Origin: Streptomyces sp. 135
GTDB lineage: Bacteria > Actinomycetota > Actinomycetes > Streptomycetales > Streptomycetaceae
Length of the DNA: 64,000 bases
Reading direction: 5' to 3'
Assembly: GCF_020026305.1 (NCBI RefSeq)
Contig: NZ_CP075691.1
Span: 1,922,001-1,986,000 of the forward strand
Positions 25,606-36,447 of this stretch are shown piece after piece. The notes beneath the pieces are model-generated. The model was given only the letters and a program-made list of their open reading frames with translations, made no database searches and was not told the origin of the DNA. A program made the position numbers and the translations under genes. Positions within the stretch are counted from its first letter, which is position 1. Each line of letters begins with the position of its first letter.

Positions 25606-25716
25606 GGGAGCAGTCTTCCTGTTGACGGTCCGAAAACCCAAACGGAATGGCGACGGCGGGCTTTCGGGGGCCGCGCGAGGGGGCGCGCCGGGTGGTGTAG
25701 GAGGGACCGCGAAGGG

Positions 25717-26853
25717 TCACATCAGGGGGGTGAGGAAGCGGCGCAGCGCCTCTTCGTAGCCGGCCGGGTCGGCGTTCCACATGGCGCCGTGGGGAGCGCC
25801 GGGGACGGTGCGCAACGCGACCAGTTCCGGGCGCTGTTCGGCCAGTCGCCGGGAGAGCGCCCAAGGGGCGACGGTGTCGTCGGGGCCGTGCAGGACGAGG
25901 GTCGGCACCCGCAGCAGCGTGGGGTCGGCTGCCGCGAGGGTGCGGTCGCCGCGCAGACCCGTGCGTCCCTGGGCCGCGCGGACCGCAAGCGGAAGGAGCG
26001 GCCCCGGGGTGCGGCGGGCCACGGCGAGGGCGCGGAGGGTGGTCTCCCAGTTCAGCACCGGGGAGTCCAGGACGAGGCCGCTGACGTGGTCGCGCAGGGC
26101 CGAGTGGGCGGCGGCGTGCAGGCACATGGTGGCGCCGGTGGACCAGCCGTGGAGGATGACCTTGCGGGCGCCGTGGCGCACGGCGTGGCGCAGGGCGGCG
26201 TCCAGGTCGCGCCACTCCGTCTCGCCGAGGTGGCCGAGTCCGTCCGCGGAGCGGGGCGCGCCGGGGTCGCCGCGGTAGGCGAGGTCGAGCACGGGCAGCC
26301 GGAGGCGGCGCAGGAAGTCCATGACGACCATGGGGTGCTCGCGGGTGGTGCCCAGGCCGTGCACGGTGATGACCCAGGTGTCGCGCAGATTGGGCACGAA
26401 CCAGGCGGGCAGGGTGCCGAGTTCGCCCGGGATGCCGACGTCCGTGTGGTCGATGCCGAGCGCGGTGTACGGGTCGCCGACGTGGACCTGCGGGGTGAGC
26501 CAGACCTTCGCGCCGGGTTCCAGGGTGCCGTGGGTGACGGCTTCCAGGCGGCGTACGACCGTGTCGGCCTCGTGCCGCGCCGACTCCAGGACGGGCCCGA
26601 CGACGGCGTGGGTGCCGTTGCCGGTGAGGCCGTACGTGCCGGGGCGCAGGCTCGCGAGGGCGCGGGTCAGGGAGACCTGTCCGGCATCGGTGGCGTGCAC
26701 GGTGAGGCGGGGTTCCGACGGCAGGGGGCGGCCCGCCGGGGCCCTGAGGGCGGCGTCGCTGGCGAACCGCCCCGCCGCGACCGCGACCGCGGCTGTCCCC
26801 AGGGCTGCTGTGACTGCGGTGACGGCCGCTGCCGTCGCTTTGGCTGGGCGCAC
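25717..26853 (-). CDS. secreted or membrane-tethered alpha/beta hydrolase
   Basis: 378 aa from GTG 26853. An ATG at 26994 would add a Pro/Arg-rich leader and is judged less likely. Signal-like start RPAKATAAAVTAVTAALGTAAVAVAA. Hydrolase fold: VITVHGLGTTREHPMVVMDFL (oxyanion strand), nucleophile elbow GWSTG with S238, LVLHGPDDTVAPWALSRRLAEQ (acid region) and GAPHGAMWNADP (His). The extended N-terminal domain (about 110 residues) is typical of Streptomyces relatives. Substrate unknown; esterase or lipase-like activity is likely. Transcribed in the same direction as the class II aldolase upstream, 178 bases away. Confidence 0.8.
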   Translation of the reverse strand: MRPAKATAAAVTAVTAALGTAAVAVAAGRFASDAALRAPAGRPLPSEPRLTVHATDAGQVSLTRALASLRPGTYGLTGNGTHAVVGPVLESARHEADTVVRRLEAVTHGTLEPGAKVWLTPQVHVGDPYTALGIDHTDVGIPGELGTLPAWFVPNLRDTWVITVHGLGTTREHPMVVMDFLRRLRLPVLDLAYRGDPGAPRSADGLGHLGETEWRDLDAALRHAVRHGARKVILHGWSTGATMCLHAAAHSALRDHVSGLVLDSPVLNWETTLRALAVARRTPGPLLPLAVRAAQGRTGLRGDRTLAAADPTLLRVPTLVLHGPDDTVAPWALSRRLAEQRPELVALRTVPGAPHGAMWNADPAGYEEALRRFLTPLM

Positions 26854-27031
26854 CGTCCCAGTGTCCGGGGGCGACGGCCGCGGGGCCAGTGGGCGCGGTC
26901 CGCGGGGTGACGCGGTGGTGGGGCGGCGCCAGGGCAGTGCCCCGCCTCGTCCGTCCGCGGGCCGGGAGCGGTGTGTGCGCGTCGGTTTCGCCATAGGTGT
27001 ACTCGTGCCCGTGGACGGCGGATCGCAACGG

Positions 27032-27718
27032 TCAGAAAGTCGGCTGTCCGTATCCCCGCAGTTTCTCCTGGGCCTCGCGCAGGTGGGCGGCGGACAGGAG
27101 GCTCGGGGTATGGCCCGGGACCGCCGTGGCGGTGAGCCACAGGCGGCACATCCACTCCAGTTGCGCCGTGCGGTCGTACGCCTGTGACAGGGAGTCCCCG
27201 TAGGTGACCGTTCCGTGGTTCTGGAGGAGGCATCCGGTGCGGTCGCTCAGGGCGCGGAGCATGTTCTCGGCCAGTTCCTCGGTTCCGTAGAGCGCGTAGG
27301 GGGCGACGCGGACCGGGCCGCCGAGGACGCCCGTCATGTAGTGCACCGCGGGCAGCTCGGGGACCAGCGTCGAGACGGCCGTGGCGTGGACCGCGTGGGT
27401 GTGGACCACGGCCGTCGCGCCGGTGGTCCGGTAGATCGCGAGGTGCATCGGCAGCTCGCTGGTCGGCGCGAGGCCGCCGATGACCCGCCGCCCTTCGAGG
27501 TCGACGCCGAGCGCGTCCTCGGGCCGCAGCCGGTCGTAGGCGACCCCGCTCGGGGTGACCAGGACGGTGTCGCCGACCCGCACGGAGACGTTGCCGGAGG
27601 TGCCGACGACCAGACCGTCCGTCACCGTCCTGCGGGCCGTCTCCACCAGCTCGCCCCATGCCCGTCCGAGCTCGTCCCGCCCCGCGCCGTGCCCGGCGTC
27701 CTGCCGCTGCTCAGTCAT
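27032..27718 (-). CDS. class II aldolase/adducin family protein
   Basis: 228 aa, ATG 27718. Fits L-fuculose-phosphate/L-ribulose-phosphate aldolase-epimerase relatives: GLVVGTSGNVSVR at the phosphate-binding N-terminus, ELPMHLAIYR carrying the catalytic Glu, VVHTHAVHATA supplying metal-binding His residues, and LLQNHGTVTYGDSL with the late His. Zinc-dependent retro-aldol cleavage of a sugar phosphate, or an epimerase or decarboxylase variant, is expected; the sugar cannot be told. No sugar-catabolic neighbours are present. Confidence 0.85.
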   Translation of the reverse strand: MTEQRQDAGHGAGRDELGRAWGELVETARRTVTDGLVVGTSGNVSVRVGDTVLVTPSGVAYDRLRPEDALGVDLEGRRVIGGLAPTSELPMHLAIYRTTGATAVVHTHAVHATAVSTLVPELPAVHYMTGVLGGPVRVAPYALYGTEELAENMLRALSDRTGCLLQNHGTVTYGDSLSQAYDRTAQLEWMCRLWLTATAVPGHTPSLLSAAHLREAQEKLRGYGQPTF

Positions 27719-28023
27719 ATGACGATCCTGCCAGCCGGGCGCGCCGCGCTGTAGACGGCGAGTGATCAGTATCTCTTCGGCGGCCCCGTGGGCGGGCGGG
27801 GCGCGGCCCGTCCGCAGGGGCCCGGCAGGCGACGGAAGCCGACACTCCGCCCAGATTCCGGGCGCCGCACCGTCATTCCGTACGATCGACGTCAGACCCC
27901 TGATGGATAGGGAGTGGCGACACTCCGCTTCGGGTCACCGTGCCGCCCGGCCCAGTTCACTTTCCGTTCACCCGGGTTGCCTACGTTCCACATGCCACTG
28001 ACGTCCAACAGAAGCCTGGGTAA
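27719..28023. other. 305-base divergent region with promoters for the aldolase and pit genes
   Basis: No coding sequence supported. The right part carries the PHO box at 27955-27976. The ribosome site of pit is weak (GAAG some 13 bases ahead of ATG 28024). The left part holds the aldolase upstream region without a recognisable operator. Confidence 0.6.
27955..27976 (+). promoter_or_regulatory. PHO box (PhoP binding site) upstream of the Pit gene
   Basis: Two adjacent 11-base direct-repeat units, GTTCACTTTCC (27955-27965) and GTTCACCCGGG (27966-27976), match the Streptomyces PhoP direct-repeat consensus (G-T/G-T-C-A-C core). A weaker third unit, TTGCCTACGTT, follows. The box ends 47 bases before the pit start codon, a normal distance for PhoP control. 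Confidence 0.75.
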
Positions 28024-29322
<1,299 letters not shown>

Positions 29323-29334
29323 GGACACATCACC

Positions 29335-29568
29335 ATGAACATCGACTGGGCAGCACTCGGCTCCGTCTTCGGAGTCAGCCTCGCCGTGACGGTGGCTCTC
29401 GTGGGCCTGTTCACCCTCGGCATCATCGGTCTCTCCAAGCAGGAGACGGCGGCCGCGTCGGGCAGTGGTTCCGGCGGCTCCGTGGCGCTGGCGCGCACCG
29501 GCGCGTACGCCTGCTTCGCGCTGTGCGCGGCGGCCGTGGCGTACGGCATCTATCTGATCGTCGCCTGA
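29335..29568 (+). CDS. 77-aa membrane protein co-transcribed with the phosphate transporter
   Basis: ATG 29335. Two helices, LGSVFGVSLAVTVALVGLFTLGIIGL and LARTGAYACFALCAAAVAYGIYLIVA, are separated by a Gly/Ser loop (SKQETAAASGSGSGG). It starts 12 bases after pit and ends before a strong terminator, so both form a two-gene operon. Similar small proteins follow pit in other streptomycetes. It may stabilise or regulate the transporter; there is no direct evidence. Confidence 0.8.
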   Translation: MNIDWAALGSVFGVSLAVTVALVGLFTLGIIGLSKQETAAASGSGSGGSVALARTGAYACFALCAAAVAYGIYLIVA

Positions 29569-29582
29569 CGGCAGCGGTTCAC

Positions 29583-29622
29583 GGCGGGGTGCGGGACGTG
29601 TGGTCACGTCCCGCGCCCCGCC
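29583..29622 (+). terminator. strong stem-loop ending the pit operon
   Basis: An 18-base stem (29583-29600 with 29605-29622, one T-G wobble) with the 4-base loop TGGT lies 14 bases after the stop. It isolates the pit operon from the B12 riboswitch that follows. Confidence 0.8.
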
Positions 29623-29697
29623 GCCGTATGTGCGGCTCCACACACTCTCCCGCCGCAGGTCAACGGCGAGTTGACGGGCGTTCGCGGGGCGTGGTGG

Positions 29698-29810
29698 ACT
29701 GCCGGGGCCAACTACGGCGGCAGAAGAGGAAGCCGGTGCGAATCCGGCGCGGTCCCGCCACTGTCACCGGGCAGCCGTCCCCGACGCTCCCGGAAGCCAG
29801 GAACTCTCGC
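29698..29810 (+). promoter_or_regulatory. cobalamin (B12) riboswitch
   Basis: Core elements are in order: GAAGCCGGTGCGAATCCGGC, then GCGGTCCCGCCACTGTCA (29748-29765), and the terminal B12-box-like GGAAGCCAGGAACTC (29792-29806). These are the conserved GGTGCGAA, CCCGCCACTGT and GCCAGGA blocks of the class. Exact ends are estimated. It lies ahead of cbiB and the rest of the cob operon, so cobalamin is expected to shut down expression. Confidence 0.88.
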
Positions 29811-29862
29811 CGCCGATCACGTCGAACCAGGGCGCGGACACCCTGAGTGAGGACATATCGCC

Positions 29863-29931
29863 ATGCGCGGCCGCCCGTTGCCGGACCTGTTCCCGAGCGT
29901 CAGCTCATCACCCGGCACGGCGACGGGCTGA
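29863..29931 (+). other. 22-aa ORF between the riboswitch and cbiB
   Basis: ATG 29863 to TGA 29929-29931 encodes a 22-residue Ser/Pro-rich peptide starting MRGRPLPDLF. It lies directly after the riboswitch and 4 bases before the cbiB ATG. GAGGA stands about 10 bases ahead. It may be a leader whose translation couples the riboswitch to cbiB, or the remnant of a lost gene. No homology recognised. Confidence 0.35.
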
Positions 29932-29935
29932 CCCC

Positions 29936-30884
29936 ATGAGTGCCGATCGCGACTTCGCGTACGGCGCCGCCGCCGGCCTCCTCGGTGACCTGCTGCTCGG
30001 CGATCCCCGCCGGGGCCATCCGGTCGCCGGGTTCGGGCGTGCGGCGGCCGCCGTCGAGCGGGTGCTGTGGCGGGACCACCGCGGGTGGGGCGCGCTGCAC
30101 GCCGTGGTCTGTGCCGGGGCGCGGCGGGCGCCGCCGCGCTCGCCGCCTCTCTACGCCGCTCCCCGCCGCCTCCGTCACGCTGACCGCCGCCGCGACGTGG
30201 GCCGTGGTCGGCGGGACCTCGCTCGGACGGGAGGCGCGGGCCATCGGCGGCGCGCTGGCCGCCGGTGACGTGGACGTGGCCCGGGAGCGGCTGCCCCATC
30301 TGTGCGGACGGGATCCGCAGGCGCTGGACTCCGACGGCATCGCGCGCGCCGTCGTCGAGTCCGTCGCCGAGAACACCTCCGACGCGGTGGTCGGCGCGCT
30401 GGTGTGGGGTGCCGTCGGCGGGGTGCCGGGGCTCGTCGCCTTCCGCGCCGTGAACACCCTCGACGCCATGGTCGGGCACAAGTCGCCCAGGTACCGGCGG
30501 TACGGCTGGGCCTCCGCCCGGCTCGACGACGTCCTCGGCTGGCCGGGGGCGCGGCTCACCGCCGGGCTCGCGGCGCTGGCCGGGGACTCGCCCTCGGGGG
30601 CGGTGCGGGCATGGCGTACGGATGCCGCCAAGCATCCCAGCCCCAACGCCGGGCCCGTGGAGGCCTCCTTCGCGGGAGCGCTCGGGGTGCGGCTCGGCGG
30701 GACCCTCTCGTACGGCGGGCGGGTCGAGCACCGGCCCGTCCTGAACACGGACGGGCGGGACGTGCGGGTGACGGACATCGAGCGGGCCGTGAAGCTGTCG
30801 CGGCGGGTGAGCTGGCTGGCGCTGGGCGTCGCGGTGGGTGTGCGGGAGATGTGCCGTCGGTCTCGGTCGAGGAGGACCTCATGA
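29936..30884 (+). pseudogene. cbiB: adenosylcobinamide-phosphate synthase CbiB/CobD, frameshifted twice
   Basis: ATG 29936 gives GLLGDLLLGDPRRGHPVAGFGRAA, the normal CbiB start. From about 30160 a different frame gives LTAAATWAVVGG, DGIARAVVESVAENTSDAVVGALVWGAVGGVPGLVAFRAVNTLDAMVGHKSPRY and KHPSPNAGPVEASFAGALGVRLGG, all typical CbiB. Between them the expected GAAGAAALAAS lies in the third frame. This fits two single-base deletions, near 30116-30119 (G run) and near 30150; restoring both gives 317 codons. The enzyme joins adenosylcobyric acid to aminopropanol (phosphate) in the membrane. Its stop overlaps cobQ. Either non-functional or two sequencing indels. Confidence 0.85.
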
Positions 30885-32419
30885 GTGGTGGGCTGCTGGT
30901 CGCGGGAACCACGTCGGACGCCGGGAAGAGCGTCGTCACCGCCGGGATCTGCCGGTGGCTGGCCCGCAAGGGTGTGTCCGTCGCGCCGTTCAAGGCGCAG
31001 AACATGTCCCTGAACTCCTTCGTCACCCGCGAGGGCGCCGAGATCGGGCGGGCGCAGGCCATGCAGGCGCAGGCCGCCCGCGTCGAACCGAGCGCCCTGA
31101 TGAACCCCGTCCTGCTCAAGCCGGGCAGCGACCGCTCAAGCCAGGTCGTCCTCATGGGCAAGCCGGTCGGCGAGATGAGCGCGCGCGGCTACCACGGGGG
31201 CCGGCAGGCGGCGCTGCTCGACACCGTCGTGGGATGCCTCGAAGAACTCCGGGGCAGCTATGACGCCGTGATCTGTGAGGGCGCGGGGAGCCCCGCCGAG
31301 ATCAATCTGCGGCGCACCGACATCGTGAACATGGGCATCGCGCGCGCGGCCCGCTTCCCCGTCCTGGTGGTCGGGGACATCGACCGGGGCGGGGTGTTCG
31401 CCTCGTTCTTCGGTACGACGGCGCTGCTCAGCGCGGCCGACCAGGAGCTGGTCGCCGGGTACCTGGTGAACAAGTTCCGGGGCGACGTCTCGCTCCTCGA
31501 ACCGGGCCTCGACATGCTGTACGAGCTGACCGGGCGCCGCACCTTCGGTGTGCTGCCCTTCCAGCACGGGCTCGGCATCGACGAGGAGGACGGGCTGCGG
31601 GTCTCGCTGCGGGGCGCCGTGCGGGAGTCCGTGGTGGCACCGCCGGTCGGTGAGGACGTGCTGCGGGTCGCCGTGTGCGCGGTGCCGCTGATGTCCAACT
31701 TCACCGACGTGGACGCGCTGGCCGCCGAGCCGGGTGTCGTCGTGCGGTTCGTGGACCGGGCCGAGGAACTCGTCGACGCGGACCTCGTGGTCGTACCGGG
31801 CACGCGCGGGACCGTACGCGCGCTCCAGTGGCTGCGGGAGCGCGGCCTCGCGGACGCCCTCGTGCGCCGCGCCGCCGAGGGGCGGCCCGTGCTCGGCATC
31901 TGCGGCGGCTTCCAGGTCCTCGGCGAGCACATCGAGGACGAGGTCGAGTCGCGTGCGGGCGCCGTGGCGGGGCTCGGGGTGCTGCCGGTGCGGGTGCGGT
32001 TCGCCCGCGAGAAGACCCTCGCCAGACCGGTGGGCGAGGCCCTCGGCGAGCCGGTCGAGGGGTACGAGATCCACCACGGCGTCGCCGAGGTCCTGGGCGG
32101 GGAACCCTTCCTGGACGGCTGCCGGGTCGGCGAGGTGTGGGGCACGCACTGGCACGGGTCGCTGGAGAGCGACGCGTTCCGGCGCCGGTTCCTCACCGAG
32201 GTGGCGCGCGCGGCCGGGCGCCGCTTCGTGGCCGCGCCCGACACCAGCTTCGGCACGCTGCGCGAGGAGCAGCTCGACCTCCTCGGCGACCTGATCGAAG
32301 AACACGCGGACACGGACGGGCTGTTGAGCCTGATCGAGAAGGGGGCGCCGGCCGGACTGCCGTTCATCGCGCCCGGAGCGCCGTCGGCATCACCAGAACA
32401 TGCCAAGGAGGCCCTGTGA
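30881..32419 (+). CDS. cobQ: cobyric acid synthase (glutamine-dependent)
   Basis: 512 aa, ATG 30881 with GGAGGA ahead and ATGA overlap with cbiB. The N-terminal ATP-binding dethiobiotin-synthetase-like domain has GTTSDAGKS (8-16), [26 protein letters not shown] and [12 protein letters not shown] motifs. The C-terminal class I-like glutaminase domain has [10 protein letters not shown] with Cys341 and [10 protein letters not shown] with His423. It amidates side chains b, d, e and g of adenosylcobyrinate a,c-diamide using glutamine and ATP in the cytosol. Complete and of normal length. Confidence 0.93.
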   Translation: MSGGLLVAGTTSDAGKSVVTAGICRWLARKGVSVAPFKAQNMSLNSFVTREGAEIGRAQAMQAQAARVEPSALMNPVLLKPGSDRSSQVVLMGKPVGEMSARGYHGGRQAALLDTVVGCLEELRGSYDAVICEGAGSPAEINLRRTDIVNMGIARAARFPVLVVGDIDRGGVFASFFGTTALLSAADQELVAGYLVNKFRGDVSLLEPGLDMLYELTGRRTFGVLPFQHGLGIDEEDGLRVSLRGAVRESVVAPPVGEDVLRVAVCAVPLMSNFTDVDALAAEPGVVVRFVDRAEELVDADLVVVPGTRGTVRALQWLRERGLADALVRRAAEGRPVLGICGGFQVLGEHIEDEVESRAGAVAGLGVLPVRVRFAREKTLARPVGEALGEPVEGYEIHHGVAEVLGGEPFLDGCRVGEVWGTHWHGSLESDAFRRRFLTEVARAAGRRFVAAPDTSFGTLREEQLDLLGDLIEEHADTDGLLSLIEKGAPAGLPFIAPGAPSASPEHAKEAL

Positions 32420-34476
32420 GTACCCCGTACCCGTTCACCGCCCTTGTCGGGCAGGACGACCTGCGGCTCGCGCTTTTGCTGAACGCCGTCTCGCCCGCCG
32501 TCGGCGGCGTCCTCGTACGGGGTGAGAAGGGCACCGCCAAGTCCACCGCCGTACGCGCCCTGTCGGCCCTGCTGCCAAAGGTGCCGGTGGTCGCGGGCTG
32601 CCGCTTCTCGTGCGACCCGGCCGCGCCCGACGCGAACTGCCCCGACGGCCCCCACGAGGCGGGCGGGGCCACCGAGCGGCCCGCGCGGATGGTGGAGCTG
32701 CCGGTCGGCGCGTCCGAGGACCGGCTCGTCGGCGCCCTGGACATCGAGCGGGCGCTCGCGGAGGGCGTGAAGGCCTTCGAGCCGGGCCTGCTGGCCGACG
32801 CACACCGGGGCATCCTCTACGTCGACGAGGTCAACCTCCTCCACGACCACCTGGTCGACCTGCTGCTGGACGCCGCCGCGATGGGTGCCTCGTACGTGGA
32901 GCGCGAAGGCGTCTCCGTACGGCACGCCGCCCGTTTCCTGCTGGTCGGCACCATGAACCCCGAGGAGGGGGAGCTGCGCCCGCAGCTGCTCGACCGGTTC
33001 GGGCTCACCGTCGAGGTGGCCGCGTCCCGCGAGACCGACCAGCGCGTCGAGGTCGTGCGGCGGCGGCTCGCGTACGACGACGACCCCGAGGCCTTCGCGG
33101 CACGCTTCGCCGAGGACGAGGCGGCGCTGCGCGACCGCGTCGTGGCGGCGCGGGCGCTGCTGCCCCAAGTCGTCCTGGGCGACGGGGCGTTGCGGCAGAT
33201 CGCGGCGACCTGCGCGGCGTTCGAGGTGGACGGGATGCGGGCCGACATCGTGATGGCGCGCACGGCGACCGCGCTGGCCGCCTGGGCGGGGCGTACGGAG
33301 GTGGAGAGCGAGGACGTGCGGCAGGCCGCGCTGCTCGCGCTGCCGCACCGCAGGCGCCGCAACCCCTTCGACGCGCCGGGACTCGACGAGGACAAGCTCG
33401 ACGAGACGCTGGAGGAGGCACGCGACGACGAGGCTACCGAGGCGCCCGAGCCTCCTGAGGATGACCCCGACGGCGGCGGTCCCGGCGACGGTGGTGGCGG
33501 TGGGCAGCCCCCGGAGGGCGGCCCACCGGCCCCGGAACTCCCCTCCCAGCAGCAGGGACCCGGCTCCGACGACGAGACGCCGGCGGCCCCGCGGGAACCG
33601 GCCCCGGCGCCGGGCGGTGCCCGTGGCGAGCAGCAGGCCGTGCGCGCCGCCGAGCCCTTCCGCACCAAGATGCTGAGCGTGCCCGGCATCGGCGAGGGCG
33701 CGGCCGGGCGGCGCTCGCGCGCCCGTACCGAGCACGGCCGTACGACGGGTTCGCGGCGCCCTCAAGGCGCCCTGACCAAGCTGCACCTGGCGGCGACCGT
33801 GCAGGCCGCCGCCCCGCACCAGAAGGCCCGGGGCCGCTCCGGCGCCGGTCTCGTCGTACGCCGTGACGACCTGCGGCAGGCGACCCGCGAGGGCCGCGAG
33901 GGCAACCTCGTGCTGTTCGTCGTGGACGCCTCGGGGTCGATGGCGGCGCGGCAGCGGATGAGCGCCGTCAAGGGTGCCGTGCTCTCGCTCCTCCTGGACG
34001 CCTACCAGCGGCGCGACAAGGTGGGCCTGGTGACGTTCCGGGGCCAGGAAGCCGAGGTGGCGCTGCCCCCGACATCATCGGTGGACGCCGCCGCCGCCCG
34101 CCTCGAAACGCTGCCGACGGGCGGCCGTACGCCGCTGGCCGCGGGCCTGCTGAAGGCGCACGACGTGCTGCGTGTGGAGCGGCTGCGCGATGCCGCGCGG
34201 CGGCCGCTGGTGGTCGTGGTGACGGACGGGCGGGCGACGGGCGGGGTGGAGCCGGTGGCCCGAGCGGGCCGCGCGGCACGGCTGTTCGCGGCCGACAAGG
34301 TGGCCTCGGTCGTCGTCGACTGCGAGTCGGGTTACGTACGCCTCGGCCTCGCGGGCCAGTTGGCGGGCGAGCTCGGCGGCACGGCCGTGACGCTCGACGA
34401 GCTGCGGGCGGACTCGATCGCCGGGCTCGTCAAGGACGTACAGGGAATGAACTCGCCTTCGAGGAGGGCCGCTTGA
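32416..34476 (+). CDS. cobaltochelatase ChlID-type subunit (fused BchI/BchD-like AAA+ and VWA)
   Basis: 686 aa, GTG 32416 sharing GTGA with cobQ. The N-terminal AAA+ domain has [25 protein letters not shown] (from residue 36), [11 protein letters not shown] and [19 protein letters not shown] central acidic Pro/Gly-rich linker (about 330-415) follows. The C-terminal von Willebrand A domain has the MIDAS motif DASGSM (D504). Such proteins serve as the combined CobS/CobT- or ChlI/ChlD-like motor that drives cobalt insertion into hydrogenobyrinate diamide with CobN. CobN is not encoded in this window. Co-translated with cobQ and cobO. Confidence 0.88.
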   Translation: MSTPYPFTALVGQDDLRLALLLNAVSPAVGGVLVRGEKGTAKSTAVRALSALLPKVPVVAGCRFSCDPAAPDANCPDGPHEAGGATERPARMVELPVGASEDRLVGALDIERALAEGVKAFEPGLLADAHRGILYVDEVNLLHDHLVDLLLDAAAMGASYVEREGVSVRHAARFLLVGTMNPEEGELRPQLLDRFGLTVEVAASRETDQRVEVVRRRLAYDDDPEAFAARFAEDEAALRDRVVAARALLPQVVLGDGALRQIAATCAAFEVDGMRADIVMARTATALAAWAGRTEVESEDVRQAALLALPHRRRRNPFDAPGLDEDKLDETLEEARDDEATEAPEPPEDDPDGGGPGDGGGGGQPPEGGPPAPELPSQQQGPGSDDETPAAPREPAPAPGGARGEQQAVRAAEPFRTKMLSVPGIGEGAAGRRSRARTEHGRTTGSRRPQGALTKLHLAATVQAAAPHQKARGRSGAGLVVRRDDLRQATREGREGNLVLFVVDASGSMAARQRMSAVKGAVLSLLLDAYQRRDKVGLVTFRGQEAEVALPPTSSVDAAAARLETLPTGGRTPLAAGLLKAHDVLRVERLRDAARRPLVVVVTDGRATGGVEPVARAGRAARLFAADKVASVVVDCESGYVRLGLAGQLAGELGGTAVTLDELRADSIAGLVKDVQGMNSPSRRAA

Positions 34477-35084
34477 TGCCGCAGGGACAGCCGAGTGTCG
34501 TACCGGACGACGGGCTCACGACGCGCCAGCGCCGCAACCGCCCGCTGGTCTTCGTGCACACGGGCATCGGCAAGGGCAAGTCGACCGCCGCGTTCGGGCT
34601 CGCGCTGCGGGCGTGGAACCAGGGGTGGCCGGTCGGGGTGTTCCAGTTCGTGAAGTCGGCGAAGTGGAAGGTCGGCGAGGAGAACGCGCTGAAGGTCCTC
34701 GGCGCCTCCGGTGAGGGCGGCACGGTCGCCTGGCACAAGATGGGCGAGGGCTGGTCGTGGATCCAGCGCGCCCCCGCCGAGGGCGAGTCGACGAACGAGG
34801 ACAAGGCCCGCGAGGGCTGGGAGCAGGTCAAGCGGGACCTCGCGGCACAGACGTACAAGCTTTATGTGCTCGACGAGTTCGCGTACCCGATGCACTGGGG
34901 CTGGATCGACACGGACGAGGTGGTGGAGGTCCTGCGGAACCGCCCCGGCACCCAGCACGTGGTCATCACCGGCCGCAACGCACCGCAGCAGCTGATCGAC
35001 TTCGCCGACCTGGTGACGGACATGTCCAAGGTCAAGCACCCGATGGACGCCGGGCAGAAGGGCCAGAGGGGCATCGAGTGGTAG
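34473..35084 (+). CDS. cobO: cob(I)yrinic acid a,c-diamide adenosyltransferase
   Basis: 203 aa, ATG 34473 (ATGA overlap). CobO/BtuR type: [30 protein letters not shown] with the P-loop, [25 protein letters not shown] and [42 protein letters not shown]. It transfers the adenosyl group of ATP to Co(I) corrinoid. The full family length and all signature segments are present. Ends with a 7-base overlap into cobB. Confidence 0.93.
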   Translation: MMPQGQPSVVPDDGLTTRQRRNRPLVFVHTGIGKGKSTAAFGLALRAWNQGWPVGVFQFVKSAKWKVGEENALKVLGASGEGGTVAWHKMGEGWSWIQRAPAEGESTNEDKAREGWEQVKRDLAAQTYKLYVLDEFAYPMHWGWIDTDEVVEVLRNRPGTQHVVITGRNAPQQLIDFADLVTDMSKVKHPMDAGQKGQRGIEW

Positions 35085-36430
35085 CTCGTCTCGTCATCGC
35101 GGCGCCGTCGTCGGGCAGTGGCAAGACGACCGTCGCGACGGGCCTGATGGCCGCCTTCACGGCGGCCGGGCTCGCCGTGTCCCCGCACAAGGTCGGGCCG
35201 GACTACATCGACCCCGGCTATCACGCGCTGGCGACCGGCCGGCCCGGCCGCAACCTCGACGCGTACCTGTGCGGCCCCGACCTGATCGCGCCGCTGTTCG
35301 CGCACGGGTCGGCGGGGTGCGATCTCGCGGTCGTCGAGGGCGTGATGGGGATGTACGACGGGGCGGCGGGCCAGGGCGAGCTCGCCTCCACGGCGCATGT
35401 CGCGAAGCTGCTGCGCGCACCGGTCGTCCTGGTCGTCGACGCGTCGTCGCAGTCCCGTTCGGTGGCGGCGCTCGTGCACGGCTTCGCGTCGTGGGACCCG
35501 GAGGTGCGGGTCGCGGGCGTGATCCTCAACAAGGTGGGTTCCGACCGGCACGAGACGCTGCTGCGGGAGGCGCTGGAGGAGTCCGGCGTACCGGTCCTGG
35601 GCGCGCTGCGCCGGGTACGTCAAGTACGGGCGCCGTCACGGCACTTGGGTCTCGTCCCGGTCGCCGAACGGCAGGCGGAGGCGGTGGAGTCCGTCGCCGC
35701 GCTCGCCTCGCAGGTGCGGGAGGGCTGTGACCTGGAGGCGCTGCTCGCGCTGGCCCGCAGCGCGCCGTCGCTGCCCGGCGGTGCGTGGGATCCCGGCGCG
35801 GTACCGGCGTCGGCTCCGGTTGCCGGACGCAGGCCCCGTGTCGCCGTCGCCGGTGGCGCCGCCTTCACCTTCTCCTACGCCGAGCACACGGAACTGCTCA
35901 CGGCGGCCGGGGCCGAGGTCGTGCCGTTCGACCCGCTCCACGACGAGCGGCTGCCGGAGGGCACGGCCGGCCTGGTGATCGGCGGCGGCTTCCCCGAGGT
36001 GTACGCACCCGAGCTGTCCGCCAACGAACCGCTGCGCGAGGCCGTGGCGGCGCTGGCGCGCTCCGGGGCGCCGGTGGCCGCGGAGTGCGCGGGGCTGCTG
36101 TACCTCGCCCGTGAGCTGGACGGGAAGCCTATGTGCGGGGTGCTTGACACCGAGGCGCGGATGTCGGAGCGGCTGACGCTCGGGTACCGCGAGGCGGTCG
36201 CCGTGTCGGACAGCGTGCTCGCGGCGGCGGGGACGCGCATGCGGGGGCACGAGTTCCACCGCACGGTCGTGGAGCCGGGGGCGGGCCCGGCCCCCGCCTG
36301 GGGCCTGCACGCCCCTGAGCGCCGCGTCGAAGGCTTCGTACAGGGGAACGTGCACGCGAGTTACCTGCACACGCACTGGGCCGCGCGCCCGGATGTCGCG
36401 CGCCGCTTCGTCGACCTGTGTACGCCGTGA
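35078..36430 (+). CDS. cobB: cobyrinate (hydrogenobyrinic acid) a,c-diamide synthase
   Basis: 450 aa from GTG 35078, overlapping cobO by 7 bases. ATPase domain: VIAAPSSGSGKTTVATGLMAAF and KVGPDYIDPGYHALATGRPGRNLD, with VVEGVMGMYDG. Glutaminase domain: VIGGGFPEVYAPELSANEP, VAAECAGLLYLA with Cys337, and GHEFHRT and VHASYLHTHW near the end. It amidates carboxyls a and c using glutamine. Together with cobO this is the standard order of the aerobic-type actinobacterial B12 block. Confidence 0.92.
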   Translation: MVARLVIAAPSSGSGKTTVATGLMAAFTAAGLAVSPHKVGPDYIDPGYHALATGRPGRNLDAYLCGPDLIAPLFAHGSAGCDLAVVEGVMGMYDGAAGQGELASTAHVAKLLRAPVVLVVDASSQSRSVAALVHGFASWDPEVRVAGVILNKVGSDRHETLLREALEESGVPVLGALRRVRQVRAPSRHLGLVPVAERQAEAVESVAALASQVREGCDLEALLALARSAPSLPGGAWDPGAVPASAPVAGRRPRVAVAGGAAFTFSYAEHTELLTAAGAEVVPFDPLHDERLPEGTAGLVIGGGFPEVYAPELSANEPLREAVAALARSGAPVAAECAGLLYLARELDGKPMCGVLDTEARMSERLTLGYREAVAVSDSVLAAAGTRMRGHEFHRTVVEPGAGPAPAWGLHAPERRVEGFVQGNVHASYLHTHWAARPDVARRFVDLCTP

Positions 36431-36447
36431 ACATCGCGCGGTGCCGC

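Noticed and set aside
27762..28001. Possible 79-aa gene in the pit upstream region
   Set aside because: It runs through the PHO box, has no codon bias of the genome and no ribosome site.
31258..33819. 853-codon minus-strand open frame across cobQ and the chelatase gene
   Set aside because: It covers two unrelated, clearly real genes on the other strand, and the protein has low complexity with no family motif.
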